From contig NC_081553.1 of NCBI RefSeq assembly GCF_963082655.1, positions 33,375,801 through 33,439,800 on the forward strand: a DNA stretch of 64,000 nt, written 5' to 3'. The notes beneath the pieces were generated by a model. It was not told where the DNA came from. It made no database searches and saw only the letters and a program-made list of their open reading frames with translations. Positions 1 through 11,638 of this stretch are shown one piece after another. A program made the translations under genes and the position numbers. The stretch's first letter is position 1, and every line of letters begins with the position of its first letter. The DNA comes from Stomoxys calcitrans (lineage: Eukaryota; Arthropoda; Insecta; Diptera; Muscidae).

Positions 1-425
1 GAGAGGTGTACAGCATCCAGAAGCCTTAAGGTGGATCTACATGATCTACAGCGAAAGGTTCAGTGCTACAAGATAGACCCACTAGATCAAAGGGGGGTAG
101 ACAACATTCATGCATACACGGTAGCAGATTTGGTGAATAGCCTCCGGGTGAATGTGGTCCTTGGAGAGCCCCGCCTCTCATTGCACCTGAAGAAATTGAC
201 CTCCCCCGGCAAACCAGGGTAGTTCTGCTCCTACAGAGAAAGGATTGGCGCCAAAGTGCAGTGTGTCCCGGTTGTGACCTGGGACCACACGACGCACGTC
301 ACCTGTTCATTTGCCCAGCCAGGCCCACTCGACTCAGAACTAGATCCCTCTGGACGTACCCCACCTTAGTCGCAGAGTTCCTGGAACTGAATATTCTACA
401 TAATAAAGCAGACGAAAGATAGAAC
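1..425 (+). pseudogene. 3' end of a jockey-superfamily non-LTR retrotransposon pol, frameshifted
   Basis: This is the last part of a retrotransposon polyprotein, cut by the window edge. An open stretch at 31-222 reads in frame 1 and ends with residues resembling the segment just before the terminal zinc motif of such proteins (LVNSLRVNVVLGEPRLSLHL). From 264 to 422 a different frame (frame 3) gives CPGCDLGPHDARHLFICPA and then TRSLWTYPTLVAEFLEL before a TAG. That is the Cys-X2-Cys ... His-X4-Cys tail that closes pol in many dipteran jockey-superfamily elements. The two halves lie in different frames, so at least one frameshift has broken the gene. A Helentron-like fragment follows directly. 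The clade within the superfamily is not certain. Confidence 0.7.
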
Positions 426-469
426 ACAACACCATGCAACAACAAACTATTTGAGCTAGATTTTGCATG

Positions 470-774
470 GATATAGGAGGGTACAATGGAACTTCACATG
501 TGGACACTACACAATGACCGTCCGTCTGTCGAAAACACTAAAATTTTGCTAGCCGCTTGACATTTTCCAGCAATACTTCAGTTTCAGATTTAGATGTGGC
601 CTCATATAAACTGGACTTCCGATTATACTTTTTGAGCCTCTAAAGAGTGCAATTTTTTCTACTCCTATAACCTCCAAGTAGCTGTACTAAGTGCAAAGGA
701 CTTGAAAAAAGAGCTCCATGGTAGAGAGGTATGCAAGATTTGGCCCGGCTAAACTTAGCACGCTTTTACTAGTT
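470..774 (-). repeat. Helentron-like element, short degenerate copy
   Basis: The strip opens with a remnant of the microsatellite core (CGTCCGTCTGTCGAAA near 522), followed by CTAGCCGCTTGA. It then carries a diverged array unit (CCTCTAAAGAGTGCAA) and ends in a decayed hairpin end, GGCCCGGCTAAACTTAGC followed by ACGCTTTTACTAG. Core first and hairpin end last give the minus orientation. It is short compared with the 1.5-2.5 kb copies elsewhere in the window. Confidence 0.7.
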
Positions 775-1571
775 TTTATTAAGTGATTGTTTTGTTGCAG
801 CCAAAAAGGAGGATGAGCGCCCTCTTTGCCATCTTTTCATTATTGATTTTAATTTTATAAAGCTGTCTCCCATTGTTACCTGTTGTGCAAATATGCATAC
901 TTATCTTCCTCAAAGTTGTCATCAAAGCCGAGTAGTTTTTAAAATGCAAAATAATTTATTTTGTATCATTTTCACCAACGTTGGCATACAACAACAAAAT
1001 GGCTGGAGCAATAAATTCACTTGCACTTGCCATTTCAAATCCAGTGGAATTTAACATACATTCGAATGTACTCGTAACTGCCAGAAATGTCTTTTGAGAA
1101 GCTAAAGATTGGAATCTTTTGGTTGGTTGGTTGGTTTGCTTGGCGTGGAATGGAATGGGAATGTGTGCGCAAGTAGTATCTCCGAAATGCCAGACTAAAT
1201 TCCATGACAAATGGAGGAGGAGACAATGGAAAACGGGCTATAGATTATAGAGCAGCTTAGCGGAGACGGTGCATCCTGTTAATGTCATTTTTCGAATTGA
1301 CTAACAACAATGCTACTAAATACTATTGCAGTTTTATGGTGATTAAGTTTAGATGTCGATGGTGATGATGATGATGGTGTGGTGGTAAGGACACTGGGGA
1401 AAATTACTGTGGGTATCAGGCCTTGTAACTCATTTATTGGGGTGTAAAGGCATAGCTAGCCAATCTTAAACTTCGGATTGAGATATTCAGCAATAAAATC
1501 TAGAAGTTTCTATTGGCGAGTAACGAAGAGGATTTGAGTTGAGCTTCACTATAGTCATATTCCACTATTCA
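775..1571. other. AT-rich non-coding stretch
   Basis: No coding signal or known repeat is visible. There is a short GGTT run around 1119-1139 and a GATGATGATG tract around 1360-1376. Both are simple-sequence tracts. Confidence 0.5.
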
Positions 1572-1853
1572 GGCCACTGTAGCGCAGAGGTTAGCATGTC
1601 CGCTTATGACGCTGAACGCCTGGATTCGAATTCTGGCGAGACCATCAGAAAAAAATTTTTCAGCGGTGGTTTTCCCCACCTAATGCTGGCAACATTTGTG
1701 AGGTACTATGCCATGTAAAACTTCTCTCCAAAGAGGTGTCACACTGCGGCACTCCGTTCGGACTCGGCTATAAAAAGGAGGCCCCTTATGATTGAGCTTA
1801 AAACTTGAATCGGACTGCACTCATTGATATGTGAGAAGTTTGCCTCTGTCATA
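1572..1853 (+). mobile_element. tRNA-derived SINE, nearly full length
   Basis: This is a non-autonomous short retroposon, copied in trans by a LINE. The head resembles a tRNA: the Pol III A-box is TAGCGCAGAGG at 1580-1590 and the B-box is GGATTCGAATTC at 1622-1633, with normal tRNA-like spacing. The body is shared with at least six other places in this window: the GCGGTGGTTTTCCCCACC motif, the CTAATGCTGGCAACATTTG motif, then GGCTATAAAAAGGAGGCC and a tail ending near GAGAAGTTTGCCTCTGTCA. The family name is not known to me. A second copy lies close by in opposite orientation. Confidence 0.8.
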
Positions 1854-1899
1854 TTCTAAATAGGTACCCAAATAAGGAAATTCGTATGGGGGTACTGTT

Positions 1900-2219
1900 T
1901 AAAAATTTGCAAAAATTTCCATGAACATTCCGTTATTCCTTAATGGAATGTTTATGGAAATTTTTTTCTCTCCTTTCAATGAGTACAGTCCGATTTAATT
2001 TTAAGCTCAATTATAATTGACTCCCTGTTTATTGCCGAATGTGAATGGTGTGCTGCTTGCATTCACCTCTTAGTAGAAAAGTTTTACAATGCTGAATATC
2101 TCATAGAGAGAATAAGGGGATAACCAACGCTGAAACATTTTTCCAAAGTTCTCTTCGGGATTTGAGCCCAGGCGATCAGCGTCTTAGGCAGACATGCCTA
2201 CCTCTGCATCACGCTAGTC
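1900..2219 (-). mobile_element. tRNA-derived SINE, inverted partner of the copy at 1572
   Basis: This is the same family in reverse: tail sequences at about 1900-1970, the body at 1970-2130, and the reverse-complemented B-box (GATTTGAGCCC) and A-box (CCTCTGCATCACGCTA) at about 2158-2216. The tail holds a perfect-looking local inverted repeat with arms at about 1911-1931 and 1945-1965. The body is more diverged than in the first copy, so the two are probably separate insertions lying tail to tail. Confidence 0.75.
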
Positions 2220-2474
2220 CTTTGGTTTATCAAAAAATGAATACCTTCATGTCAGTGAGAGCGAATAAGTTTCTGTGATTGGCCTAGATGGACCCTTTAT
2301 AGTTCAATTTGGAAATCGCTTGTAAAGCTGCATAGGATTCAAAGCCACATAAGGTTTGTTCATAGAGGTTTATGCCAAGTTGAACACAACCAGGACTATC
2401 TCAGATCCTTCACGGATTAAACTTTACAGAAGCAGAAAAATCATATACTCTCATTATCAGGTAAAATTATCGAT

Positions 2475-3864
2475 AACAAGTAAAAGCGTGCTAAGTTCAG
2501 CAGGGCCGGGCCGGTCCTTGGGAACCCACCACCATGGATTCCGCTATGGGAGTTAATCTGGTTATAGATCGAATTGAACCGTACTTTGCGCAGTTGTTGA
2601 GAGTCAAGTCATAAAATAACACTATACGCAAAATTTCAACAAAATCGGATTAAAATCGCGGCTCGCGGTTTATATGGGTGCTATATCACGTTCATGGCCG
2701 ATTTGGATCGCACTTTACACGGTTGTTGGAAGTCATAACAAAAATCGGGAGATCGTTTTATATGGGAGCTATATCAGGTTATAATCCGATTTAGACCCTA
2801 CTTAGACCCTACAGTTGTTACAAGTCATAGCAGAACACTAAGTCTAAAATTTCAGCCAAATCGGACAAAAGTAGCGACTTCCAGGGGCTCAGGAAGTCAA
2901 AACGGGAGATCGGTTTATATGGGAACTATATCAAGTTATAGACCGATTTAGACCGTACTTGGCACAATTGTTGAAAGTCATAACAAAACACCATGTATAA
3001 AATTTCAGCCAAATCGGATGAAAAATGAGGCTTCCAGGGACTCAAGAAGTCAAATCGGGAGATCGGTTTATATTGGAGCTATATCAAGTTATAATCCGAT
3101 TTGGACTGTACTTGGCACAGTTGTTACAAGTCATAGCAGAACACTAAGTCCAAAATTTCAGCCAAATCGGATGAAAATTGCGGCTTCCAGGGGCTCAAGA
3201 AGTCACATCGCGAGATCGGTTTATATGGGCGCTATATTAGGTTCTTGACCGATTTGAACCGTACTTGGCACAGTTGTTGGAAGTCATAATAAAACATCGT
3301 GTATAAAATTTCAGCCAAATCGGATGAAAAATGAGGCTTCCAGGGGCTCAGGAAGTCAAATCGGGAGATCGGTTTATATGGGAGCTATATCAAGTTATAG
3401 ACCGATTTAAACCGTACTTGGCGCAGTTGTTGGAAACCATAATGAAACACCGTGTATAAAATTTCAGCCAAATCGGATGAAAAATGAGGCATCCAGGGGC
3501 TCAGGAAGTCAAATTGGGAGATCGGTTTATATGGGAGCTATATTAGGTTCTTGACCGATTTGAACCGTACTTGGCACAGTTGTTGGAAATTATAACAAAA
3601 GACTACGTTAATCGAACAAAATTGCGGTTTTTAGGGGCTCAAGAAGTCAATTCGTAGATATGTTTATATGGGACCTATATCCAAATCTGAACCGATATGG
3701 CCCATTTGCAATTCCCAATGACCTACATCAATATAAAGAATCTGTGCAAAATTTCAAGCGGCTAGCTCAACGCTTTCGACCCCTAACGTGATTTCGATAG
3801 ATATGGCTAGTTCGATTCGACGGATTAGTATACCCCCATCCTATGGTGGTATACCCACCACCAA
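2475..3864 (+). repeat. Helentron-like element with internal tandem array (copy 1)
   Basis: The hairpin end begins with AACAAGTAAAAGCGTGCTAA, then a disturbed GGGCCGGGCC palindrome and AACCCACCACCATGG. About eight array units of roughly 155 bp follow. Each has a GGTTTATATGGGAGCTATAT motif, a CCGATTT(A/G)GACCGTACTTGG segment, TTGTTGGAAGTCATAA and AATTTCAGCCAAATCGGA. The far end has AAGCGGCTAGCTCAACGC, a reduced core with no GTCC run, and TATACCCCCATCCTATGGTG. The array is not coding. Its later units match 9441-10312. Confidence 0.8.
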
Positions 3865-4503
3865 AAAAACGAACGATTTTAGCAACAATTGATAAACTGG
3901 CACTTGCATCGATTTCCCTTTTGTTTTTCTCTCACTGCATCATCGATCGCCTGCGTTTCTTATTTGTTAAGCGTTGTTGTTGAGCAACCAACAACTGTTT
4001 GGTGCATTTGTTTGCACGCTTTGTTGTTGGGTGGACACGCGATCTTTAGGTTTCATATTAATTCTCTTTCGCGTTTTACAAGCAACACAGCATCAACACC
4101 AGCGATGTTTCTTTGGCTGTTGCATTTGCAGACGAGACATAAACGCAATCCTTTTTCATGCGAAAAACATTTTCAAGACAAGGCAGTTCAACTTCTTCGT
4201 TTGTCTGTCCCTCTGTCGGACTACCTGTAACCTGTGTTCCTTGTTGCAACTGCAAGAGTACGCAGAATACATGAGTCGATGACACATTTGCCTTTACCAT
4301 CAGATATGGGGAAACTTCGCACGCGATTAGGACTTTTTAATTAAAATATTTTTTTCAACTACGATTTTTTTTTGTATTTTTCTAAACCAAACGGGGAAAA
4401 AATTGAGTTGGAATGATTTTTGGAGAGAATATTTGGCAAGATTTATATTCAAAAGATATTTTGATGGTGAGTTGTAGAAGAAATTCTATACAAAATTTTG
4501 CTA
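3865..4503. other. Unassigned sequence, duplicated at 10313-10952
   Basis: This stretch is not a recognised transposon and appears twice in the window, about 6.45 kb apart. A 113-codon open frame at 3889-4230 shows no domain or motif I recognise. The second copy has single-base indels that break that frame, which argues against it being a gene. A short inverted repeat (GTTGTTG ... CAACCAACAAC) lies near 3972-3996. Confidence 0.5.
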
Positions 4504-4548
4504 AAGGGTGATTTTTTAATAGCTATAGGAAAGGTATTCACAAAAACA

Positions 4549-5122
4549 AAAACAAGTTCGATCTTGGGAACTCGCCACCATGGATTCTGCCAAAAATTTT
4601 TAGAAAATAAATTTAGTTGAAGGGCATAATTTTATTCTAAATACATACCAAACCCTACTTGGCACAGTTGTTCGTAGTCATAAAAGTGCAAAATTTTAGC
4701 TTCCAGCGTCAAATCGGAAGATCGGTTTATATAGGAGATATATCAGGTTAAAGACAGATTTGTACCGTATTTACCACAGTTGTTGCAAGTCATAAGAGAA
4801 CACTATGTGCAAAATTTCAGCTAAATCGGACGAAATTTGTGGCTTTCATAGGCTAAAGAAGTCAAATCGGAGGATCGGTTTATATAGGAGCTATATCTAA
4901 ATCTGAACCGAAATGGCCCATTAACAATCTCCAAGGACCTACATCAATACTAAGTATCTGTGCAAAATTTTAAGCGGCTAGATTTACGCATTCGACCGCT
5001 ATCGTGATTTCGACAGACGGACGGACGGACGGACAAGGCTAGAGCGAATCAGAATGGGTCCTAGATCAATATTTTTAGGTATTACAAACGGAATGGCAAA
5101 GTTTAGTATACCCCCATCTATT
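4549..5122 (+). repeat. Helentron-like fragment nested in the TA-flanked transposon
   Basis: It starts with a shortened hairpin end (ACAAGTTCGATCTTGGGAAC) and contains two array units. It ends with AAGCGGCTAGATTTACGCAT, a CAGACGGACGGACGGACGGA core around 5018-5036 and TATACCCCCATCTATTCAG. The transposon's own sequence resumes directly afterwards, so this copy landed inside it. The hairpin end is better preserved in the duplicate copy at 10990. Confidence 0.75.
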
Positions 5123-5173
5123 CAGAAAAATACATGAAATCTTTATTTGAATCGATAGTACTGTCCATTAAAT

Positions 5174-5674
5174 TTAATCTTTGAGGATTATTCCATGCAA
5201 ATGTTGACCGTCACTACGCCACACAGGGTCCTTGCGCTTATTCCAATTTTTCATACGCTTTCCACCATTTCCGCCCGTATTTCACCAACAAATGCTTCAA
5301 TGTTGTCTTCCAATGTCTCAATCGAAGCGGACTTGTCTCAAAAAAAAGTTGGATATCATCTCACGGTAGCGCTCACCATTCACAGTTACGTTACGATTCG
5401 CATCATCTTTGAAGAAGTAAGGTCCAATGATGCCACCAGAACATAAACCGCACCAAACTGAGACTTTTTCTGGATGCATTGGCAGCAATCTTGCAATGCT
5501 TTTGGCTGATCTTCACTCCAAAATTGACAATTCTTATTATTGTACCCATTGAATCAAAAATGAGCTTCGCCGCTGAAGAAGAAGAAGCGCGCGATGAACT
5601 TTCTTAACAGAGCATGCATTTTAATAATAAAATTCCATAATTTGCAAGCGTTGTTCGTTTGTAAGACGATTCAT
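5174..5674 (-). pseudogene. DDE transposase fragment, internally deleted (copy 1)
   Basis: Read on the minus strand from an ATG at 5672-5674, the first residues are MNRLTNEQRLQI followed by a tract ending NACSVKKVHRALL, the N-terminal DNA-binding region of a family common in insects. The middle of the family protein is then missing. Later pieces read NKNCQFWSEDQPK, VWCGL-like, GPYFFKDDANRNVTVNGERY and a C-terminus HLHGIILKD before a stop at 5174. Several stops and frameshifts separate the pieces. Full family members have about 350 residues, so this is well under half of one and cannot be active. The family match is from recognition only. Confidence 0.75.
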
Positions 5675-5872
5675 GGCTAAATTATAAACCAAACTGAAGA
5701 TGGTTGACAGTGAAAAAAACACGAATCGTGTGTGAGGTGTTTAAACCAGTCTTGCCAAAGAGATAATAGCTTAACAGTCACCCTTTACTTGCTCGATGTA
5801 CATCTGTTATGGAATGGAATTCTAAATTTTGCCTTAACCTCACGTTTCAAATATTTTCATATCTACCACAAT

Positions 5873-8193
5873 AGGATGGTGGTACACTGATCAAGTAATT
5901 CAGTTTATAACACCTCGCTATAGTGATCTGTGATCCCATAGAGTAAAAAAAATTCTGGATTGTCTCGATATTCTGAGTCGATCTAGCCATTTCAGTCCGT
6001 CTGTCGAAATCACGTTAGGGGTCGAAAGCGTTGAGCTAGCCGCTTGAAATTTTGCACAGATTTTTTATATTGATGTAGGTCATTGGGAATTGCAAATGGG
6101 CCATATCGGTTCAGATTTGGATATAGCTTCCATATAAGCCGATCTCCGGATTTGATTTCTTTAGCCCCTAGAAACATCAATTTTCATCCGATTTGGTTGA
6201 TATATGGAAGACAGAATTGTGTGATGATTTCCAATATCCATGCCAAGTATGATCCGAATCGGTCTGTAAACAGTATAGCCCCCTTATAAACTGACCCCCG
6301 GATTTGACTTCTTAATCTCTTAAAAGATTCAATTTTCGTCCGATTTGGCTGAAATTTGGAACATAGGCTTGAATTATGACTTCTATGACAATCCATGCCA
6401 AGTACGATCGTAGTCGGTCTCCAAACTGCTGTAGCGCCCATATAAACCGATTCCCGGTTTTGACTTCTTGAGCCCCTAGAAGCCTCAATTTTCATCCGAT
6501 TTTTCTGAAATTTGGAACAAAGACTTGTGTTACGAGTATGACTTCTAACTTTCATGTAAAGTACAATTCTGGTCGATCTATAAACACATATAGCCCCCAT
6601 ATAAACAGATCTCCGGATTTGACTTCTTAGGCCTCTAGAAGCCTAAATTTCATCCGATTTGGCTGAAAATTGAAACAGGGACTTGTGTAATGACTTCCAA
6701 CGTCCATGTGAACTAGGATCCTAGTGGTTCTTGAGCCCCTAGAAGCCTAAATTTTCATCTCATTTGATTGAAATTTGAACCAAAAAACCTCGATATCCTT
6801 CTTCAATTTGGCGCAGATCGGTTCAGATTTGGATATAGCTGCCATACCGATCTCTCCATTTAAGGTTGTAGGCTCATTAGAGGCGCATTTATTGTCCGAT
6901 TTTGCTGAAATTTGGGACAGTGAGTTGTGTTAGGCCTTTCGATAAATTTCGTCAATTTGGCCCAGATCGGTTCAGATTTGGATATAGCTCCCATATAGAC
7001 CGTTCCTCCGATTTAGGGTCTTAGGCCCATAAAAGCCACATTTATTATCCGATTTTGCTGAAATTTGGGACAGTGAGTTGGCCCTTCGACATCCTTCGTC
7101 AATTTGGTCCAGATCGGTCCAGATTTGGATATAGCTGCCATACAGACCGATCCTCCGATTTAGAGTCTTAGGCCTATAAACGCCACATTTATTGTCCGAT
7201 TTTGATTAAATTCGGGACAGTGAGTTGTCTTAGACCCTTCGACGTCTTTCTTCCATTTGGCCCTGATCGGTTCAGATTTGGATATAGCTGCCATATAGAT
7301 CGATCTCTCGGTTTTAGGTTTTGGGGTCATAAAAGGCACATTGATTGTCCGAAATCGCTGAAAGTTGGGGCAGCTAGTTGTGTTAAGACTTTCTACATCC
7401 CTCCCCAATTTGACCCAGATCGGTCCCTATTTGGATATAGCTGCCATATAGACCGATATCTCGATTTAAGGTTTTGGGCCCATTAAAGGCGCATTTATTG
7501 TCCGATTTCGTCGAAATTTGGGACAGAGAGGTGTGTCATGCCCTTCGACATCCCTCTTCAATTTGGCGCAGATCGGTTTAGGTTTGGATATAGCCGTCAT
7601 ACAGACCGATCTCTCGATTTAAGGTTTTGGGCCCATAAAAGTCGCATTTATTGTCCGAATTCACCGAACTTTGGGACAGTGAGTTGTATTAAGCCCCTCG
7701 ACATCCTTCTTCAATTTGGCGCAGATCGGTTTAGATTTGGATATAGCCGCCATACAGACCGATCTCTCGATTTAAGGTTTTGGACCCATAAAAGGCGCAT
7801 ATATTGTCCGATTTCGTCGAAATTTGGGACGGTGAGTTGTGTTAGGCCTTTCTACATCCCACATCAATTTGGCCTAGATCGATCCAGATTTGGATACAGC
7901 TGCCATATAGGCCGATCTCTCGATTTAAGCTCTTGGCCCCATTTATAATCCGATTGCACTGAAATTTGACACGGTGACTTATGTTAGGCTTTTCGACATC
8001 CGTGTCATATATGGTTCAATGACAATGTCCGAGCCGAATTTGATTCAAATCGGACCATATTTCGATAAAGCAGCTATGGGGTCATAAATTATGCATTTGC
8101 ACCGGATTATGACGAAAGGTGGTTTACTTTTATACCCGAGGTGGTGGGTATCCATAGTTCGGCCCGGCCGAACTTAACGCCTTTTTACTTGTT
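5873..8193 (-). repeat. Helentron-like element, long array (copy 1)
   Basis: The core end comes first: TACCACAATAGGATGGTGG, then CATTTCAGTCCGTCTGTCG near 5989-6008. More than a dozen array units follow. The first ones (6080-6780) are of the CCTAGAAGCCTCAATTTTCA type, and the later ones (6790-7980) of the GGGACAGTGAGTTGTGTTAG type with GGTTTAGATTTGGATATAGC. The element ends with GGTGGTGGGTATC, the intact hairpin TTCGGCCCGGCCGAA at 8158-8172 and GCCTTTTTACTTGTT. Long open frames inside (for example 7538-7948) arise because the unit length is close to a multiple of three. They are not genes. Confidence 0.85.
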
Positions 8194-8477
8194 TACCAAA
8201 ACTATTTTCAAATATCTTTTAACTTTAATTCAGATTCACTTTTGAACTGCCCCAAATTTATAACCGACATCATTCTTTGAACTTAAAAGGAGATTCTCTT
8301 ATTCGTATTGATTTCGGTAGTTCATAGGAGAACTAGGCACATCTTAACCAATCTAACATGAAGTAAAACAATCATATTTTTCAATTTACAGAAAAACCTG
8401 AGAAAACCATAACAATGGCCATTGTTCGAGAAACTCATTCGCAAATGGTTTCTTTGAACATTTGAGCTTAGATTAAA
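8194..8477. other. Unassigned flank, duplicated at 14131-14415
   Basis: AT-rich sequence without a coding signal. It matches 14131-14415 closely up to the last base before the assembly gap (TTGAGCTTAGATTAAA against TTGAGCCTAGATTAAA). Confidence 0.6.
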
Positions 8478-8677
8478 NNNNNNNNNNNNNNNNNNNNNNN
8501 NNNNNNNNNNNNNNNNNNNNNNNNNNNNNNNNNNNNNNNNNNNNNNNNNNNNNNNNNNNNNNNNNNNNNNNNNNNNNNNNNNNNNNNNNNNNNNNNNNNN
8601 NNNNNNNNNNNNNNNNNNNNNNNNNNNNNNNNNNNNNNNNNNNNNNNNNNNNNNNNNNNNNNNNNNNNNNNNNNNNN
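8478..8677. other. Assembly gap of 200 N
   Basis: Exactly 200 undetermined bases. The true size is unknown, since a round number is usually a placeholder. It falls between the end of duplication copy 1 and an unrelated array, which matters for judging whether the duplication is real. Confidence 0.99.
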
Positions 8678-9440
8678 AGGATCGGTCTATATGGTAGCTA
8701 TATCCAAATCTGGACCGATCTGAGCCAAATTCACGGAGGACGTCGGGGGGCCTAAGACAACGCAATGTCCCAAATTTCAGCAAAATCGGATAATAAATAT
8801 AGCTTTTATCGGCCTATGACCTCTAAATCGGAGGAATCGGTCCTATATGGCAGCTATATCCAAATGTGAACTGATCTGAGCCAAATTCACGGAGGACGTC
8901 GGGGGGCCTAAGACAACTCACTGTCTCAAATTATAGCAAAATCGGATAATAAATGTGGCTTTTATGGGTCTAAGACCCTACATTTGAAGATCGGTCTATA
9001 TGGCAGCTATATCCAAATCTTAACCGATCTGAGCCATATTGACGGAGGATATCGAAGGGCCTAAGACAACTCACTGTCCTAAATTTCAGCAAAATCGGAT
9101 AATAAATGTGGCTTTTATGGGCCTAAGACCTTAAATCGAGAGATCGGTCTATATGGGGGCTATATCAAGATATAGTCCGATATAGCCCATCTTCGAACTT
9201 AACCTGCTTATGGATAAAAAAAAGAATCTGTGCAAAGTTTCAGCTCAATATCTCTATTTTTAAAGGCTGTAGCGTGATTTCAACAGACAGAAGGACAGAC
9301 GGACGGACATGTCTAGATCGTCTTAGATTTTTACGCTGATCAAGAATATATATACTTTATAGGGTCGGAAATGGATATTTCGATGTGTTGCAAACGGAAT
9401 GACAAAATGAATATACCCCCATCTTTCGGTGGTGGGTATA
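8678..9440 (+). repeat. Helentron-like element, 5' part lost in the gap
   Basis: Three array units of the GGATCGGTCTATATGGCAGC type are followed by the conserved 3' block: CCCATCTTCGAACTTAACCT, a stretch ending TGTGCAAAGTTTCAGCTCAA, the GTCC-type core (ACAGACGGACGGACATGTCT near 9294-9313), CTGATCAAGAATATATATAC and the terminal GGTGGTGGGTATA. This is the cleanest example in the window of the core end. Confidence 0.85.
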
Positions 9441-10312
9441 ATAAAATTTCAGCCAAGTCGGATGAAAAGTGAGGCTTCCAGGGTCTCAAGAAGTCAAATC
9501 GGGGGATCGGTTTATATGGAAAGCTATATCAGGTTGTAGACCGATTTAGACCGTACTTGGAAACAGTTGTTACAAGTCATAGCAGAACACTAAGTGCAAA
9601 ATTTCAGCCAAATCGGACAAAAGTAGCGACTTCCAGGAGCTCAGGAAGTCAAATCGGGGGATAGGTTTATATGGGAGCTATATCAGGTTGTAGACCGATT
9701 TAGACCGTACTTGGCACAGTTGTTACAAGTCATAGCAGAATACTTAAGTCTAAAATTTCAGCCAAATTGGATGAAAATTGCGGCATCCAGGGGCTTAAGA
9801 AGTTACATCGGGAGATCGGTTTATATGGGAGCTATATCAGGTTATAACCCGATTTGGACCGTACTTGGCACAGTTGTTGGAAGTCATAACAAAACATCAT
9901 GTATAAAATTTCAGCCAAATCGGATGAAAATTGTGGCTTCCAGAGGCTCAAGAAGTCAAATCGGGAGATCGGTTTATATGGGAGCTATATTAGGTTCTTG
10001 ACCGATTTGAACCGTACTTGGCACAGTTGTTGGAAATTATAACAAAAGACTACGTTAATCGAACAAAATTGCGGTTTTTAGGGGCTCAAGAAGTCAATTC
10101 GTAGATAGGTTTATATGGGACCTATATCCAAATCTGAACCGATATGGCCCATTTGCAATTCCCAATGACCTACATCAATATAAAGAATCTGTGCAAAATT
10201 TCAAGCGGCTAGCTCAACGCTTTCGACCCCTAACGTGATTTCGATAGATATGGCTAGTTCGATTCGACGGATTAGTATACCCCCATCCTATGGTGGTATA
10301 CCCACCACCAAA
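9441..10312 (+). repeat. Helentron-like array (copy 2)
   Basis: It begins abruptly in mid-array directly after the terminus of the preceding element (9440), so its own hairpin end is missing. About four units of the CCGTACTTGGCACAGTTGTT type precede the same core end as in copy 1 (TATACCCCCATCCTATGGTG). Confidence 0.8.
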
Positions 10313-10989
10313 AAAACGAACGATTTTAGCAACAATTGATAAACTGGCACTTGCATCGATTTCCCTTTTGTTTTTCTCTCACTGCATCATCGATCGCCTG
10401 CGTTTCTTATTTGTTAAGCGTTGTTGTTGAGCAACCAACAACTGTTTTGGTGCATTTGTTTGCACGCTTTGTTGTTGGGTGGACACGCGATCTTTAGGTT
10501 TCATATTAATTCTCTTTCGCGTTTTACAAGCAACACAGCATCAACACCAGCGATGTTTCTTTGGCTGTTGCATTTGCAGACGAGACATAAACGCAATCCT
10601 TTTCATGCGAAAAACATTTTCAAGACAAGGCAGTTCAACTTCTTCGTTTGTCTGTCCCTCTGTCGGACTACCTGTAACCTGTGTTCCTTGTTGCAACTGC
10701 AAGAGTACGCAGAATACATGAGTCGATGACACATTTGCCTTTTACCATCAGATAAGGGGAAACTTCGCACGCGATTAGGACTTTTTAATTAAAATATTTT
10801 TTTCAACTACGATTTTTTTTTGTATTTTTCTAAACCAAACGGGAAAAAAAATTGAGTTGGAATGATTTTTGGAGAGAATATTTGGTAAGATTTATATTCA
10901 AAAGATATTTTGATGGTGAGTTGTAGAAGAAATTCTATACAAATTTTTGCTAAAAGGGTGATTTTTTAATAGCTATAGTATCCACAAAA

Positions 10990-11585
10990 ACAAGTACAAG
11001 TTCGGCCGGGGCGAATCTTGGGAACCCACCACCATGGATTCTGCCAAAAATTTTTAGAAAATAAATTTAGTTGAAGGGCATAATTTTATTCTAAATACAT
11101 ACCAAACCGTACTTGGCACAGTTGTTCGTAGGTCATAAAAGTGCAAAATTTTAGCTTCCAGGGGCTTAAGATGTCAAATCGGGCGATCGGTTTATATGGG
11201 AGATATATCAGGTTAAAGACAGATTTGGATCGTATTTGCCACAGTTGTTGCAAGTCATAAGAGAACACTATGTGCAAAATTTTAGCTAAATCGGACGAAA
11301 TTTGTGGCTTCCATGGGCTCAAGAAGTCAAATCGGAGGATCGGTTTATATAGGAGCTATATCTAAATCTGAACCGAAATGGCCCATTAACAATCTCCAAG
11401 GACCTACATCAATACTAAGTATCTGTGCAAAATTTTAAGCGGCTAGATTTACGCATTCGACCGCTATCGTGATTTCGACAGACGGACGGACGGACGGACA
11501 AGGCTAGAGCGAATCAGAATGGGTCCTAGATCAATATTTTTAGGTATTACAAACGGAATGGCAAAGTTTAGTATACCCCCATCTA
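10990..11585 (+). repeat. Nested Helentron-like fragment (copy 2)
   Basis: It has the same limits as the copy at 4549-5122. The array unit in this copy is more complete (CCAGGGGCTTAAGATGTCAA), and the core reads CAGACGGACGGACGGACGGA near 11480-11499. Confidence 0.75.
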
Positions 11586-11638
11586 TTCAGAAAAATACAT
11601 GAAATCTTTATTTGAATCGATAGTACTGTCCATTAAAT

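Larger units (their letters stand above)
4504..5785. mobile_element. Decayed Tc1/mariner-superfamily transposon (copy 1)
   Basis: The element runs from AAGGGTGATTTTTTAATAGC to CTTAACAGTCACCCTT and has a TA dinucleotide immediately outside each end, as expected for the TA target duplication of Tc1/mariner elements. The inverted ends match best over the outer 8 bases. Inside are a nested Helentron-like fragment (4549-5122) and a broken minus-strand transposase (5174-5674). A second copy lies at 10953-12240. Confidence 0.7.

Noticed and set aside
1575..1640. Possible tRNA gene (A- and B-box present)
   Set aside because: The boxes belong to a SINE head repeated across the window. The rest does not fold as a tRNA and runs on into the SINE body.
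3889..4282. Overlapping frames of 113 and 102 codons
   Set aside because: The duplicate copy at 10334 has indels that break the longer frame, so it is not conserved as protein.
7160..7948. Frames with repeating RFRFGYS(C/R)HIDRSLDLRFW segments, which look like a repeat protein
   Set aside because: They are translations of the Helentron-like array, and the same units give open frames on the opposite strand.
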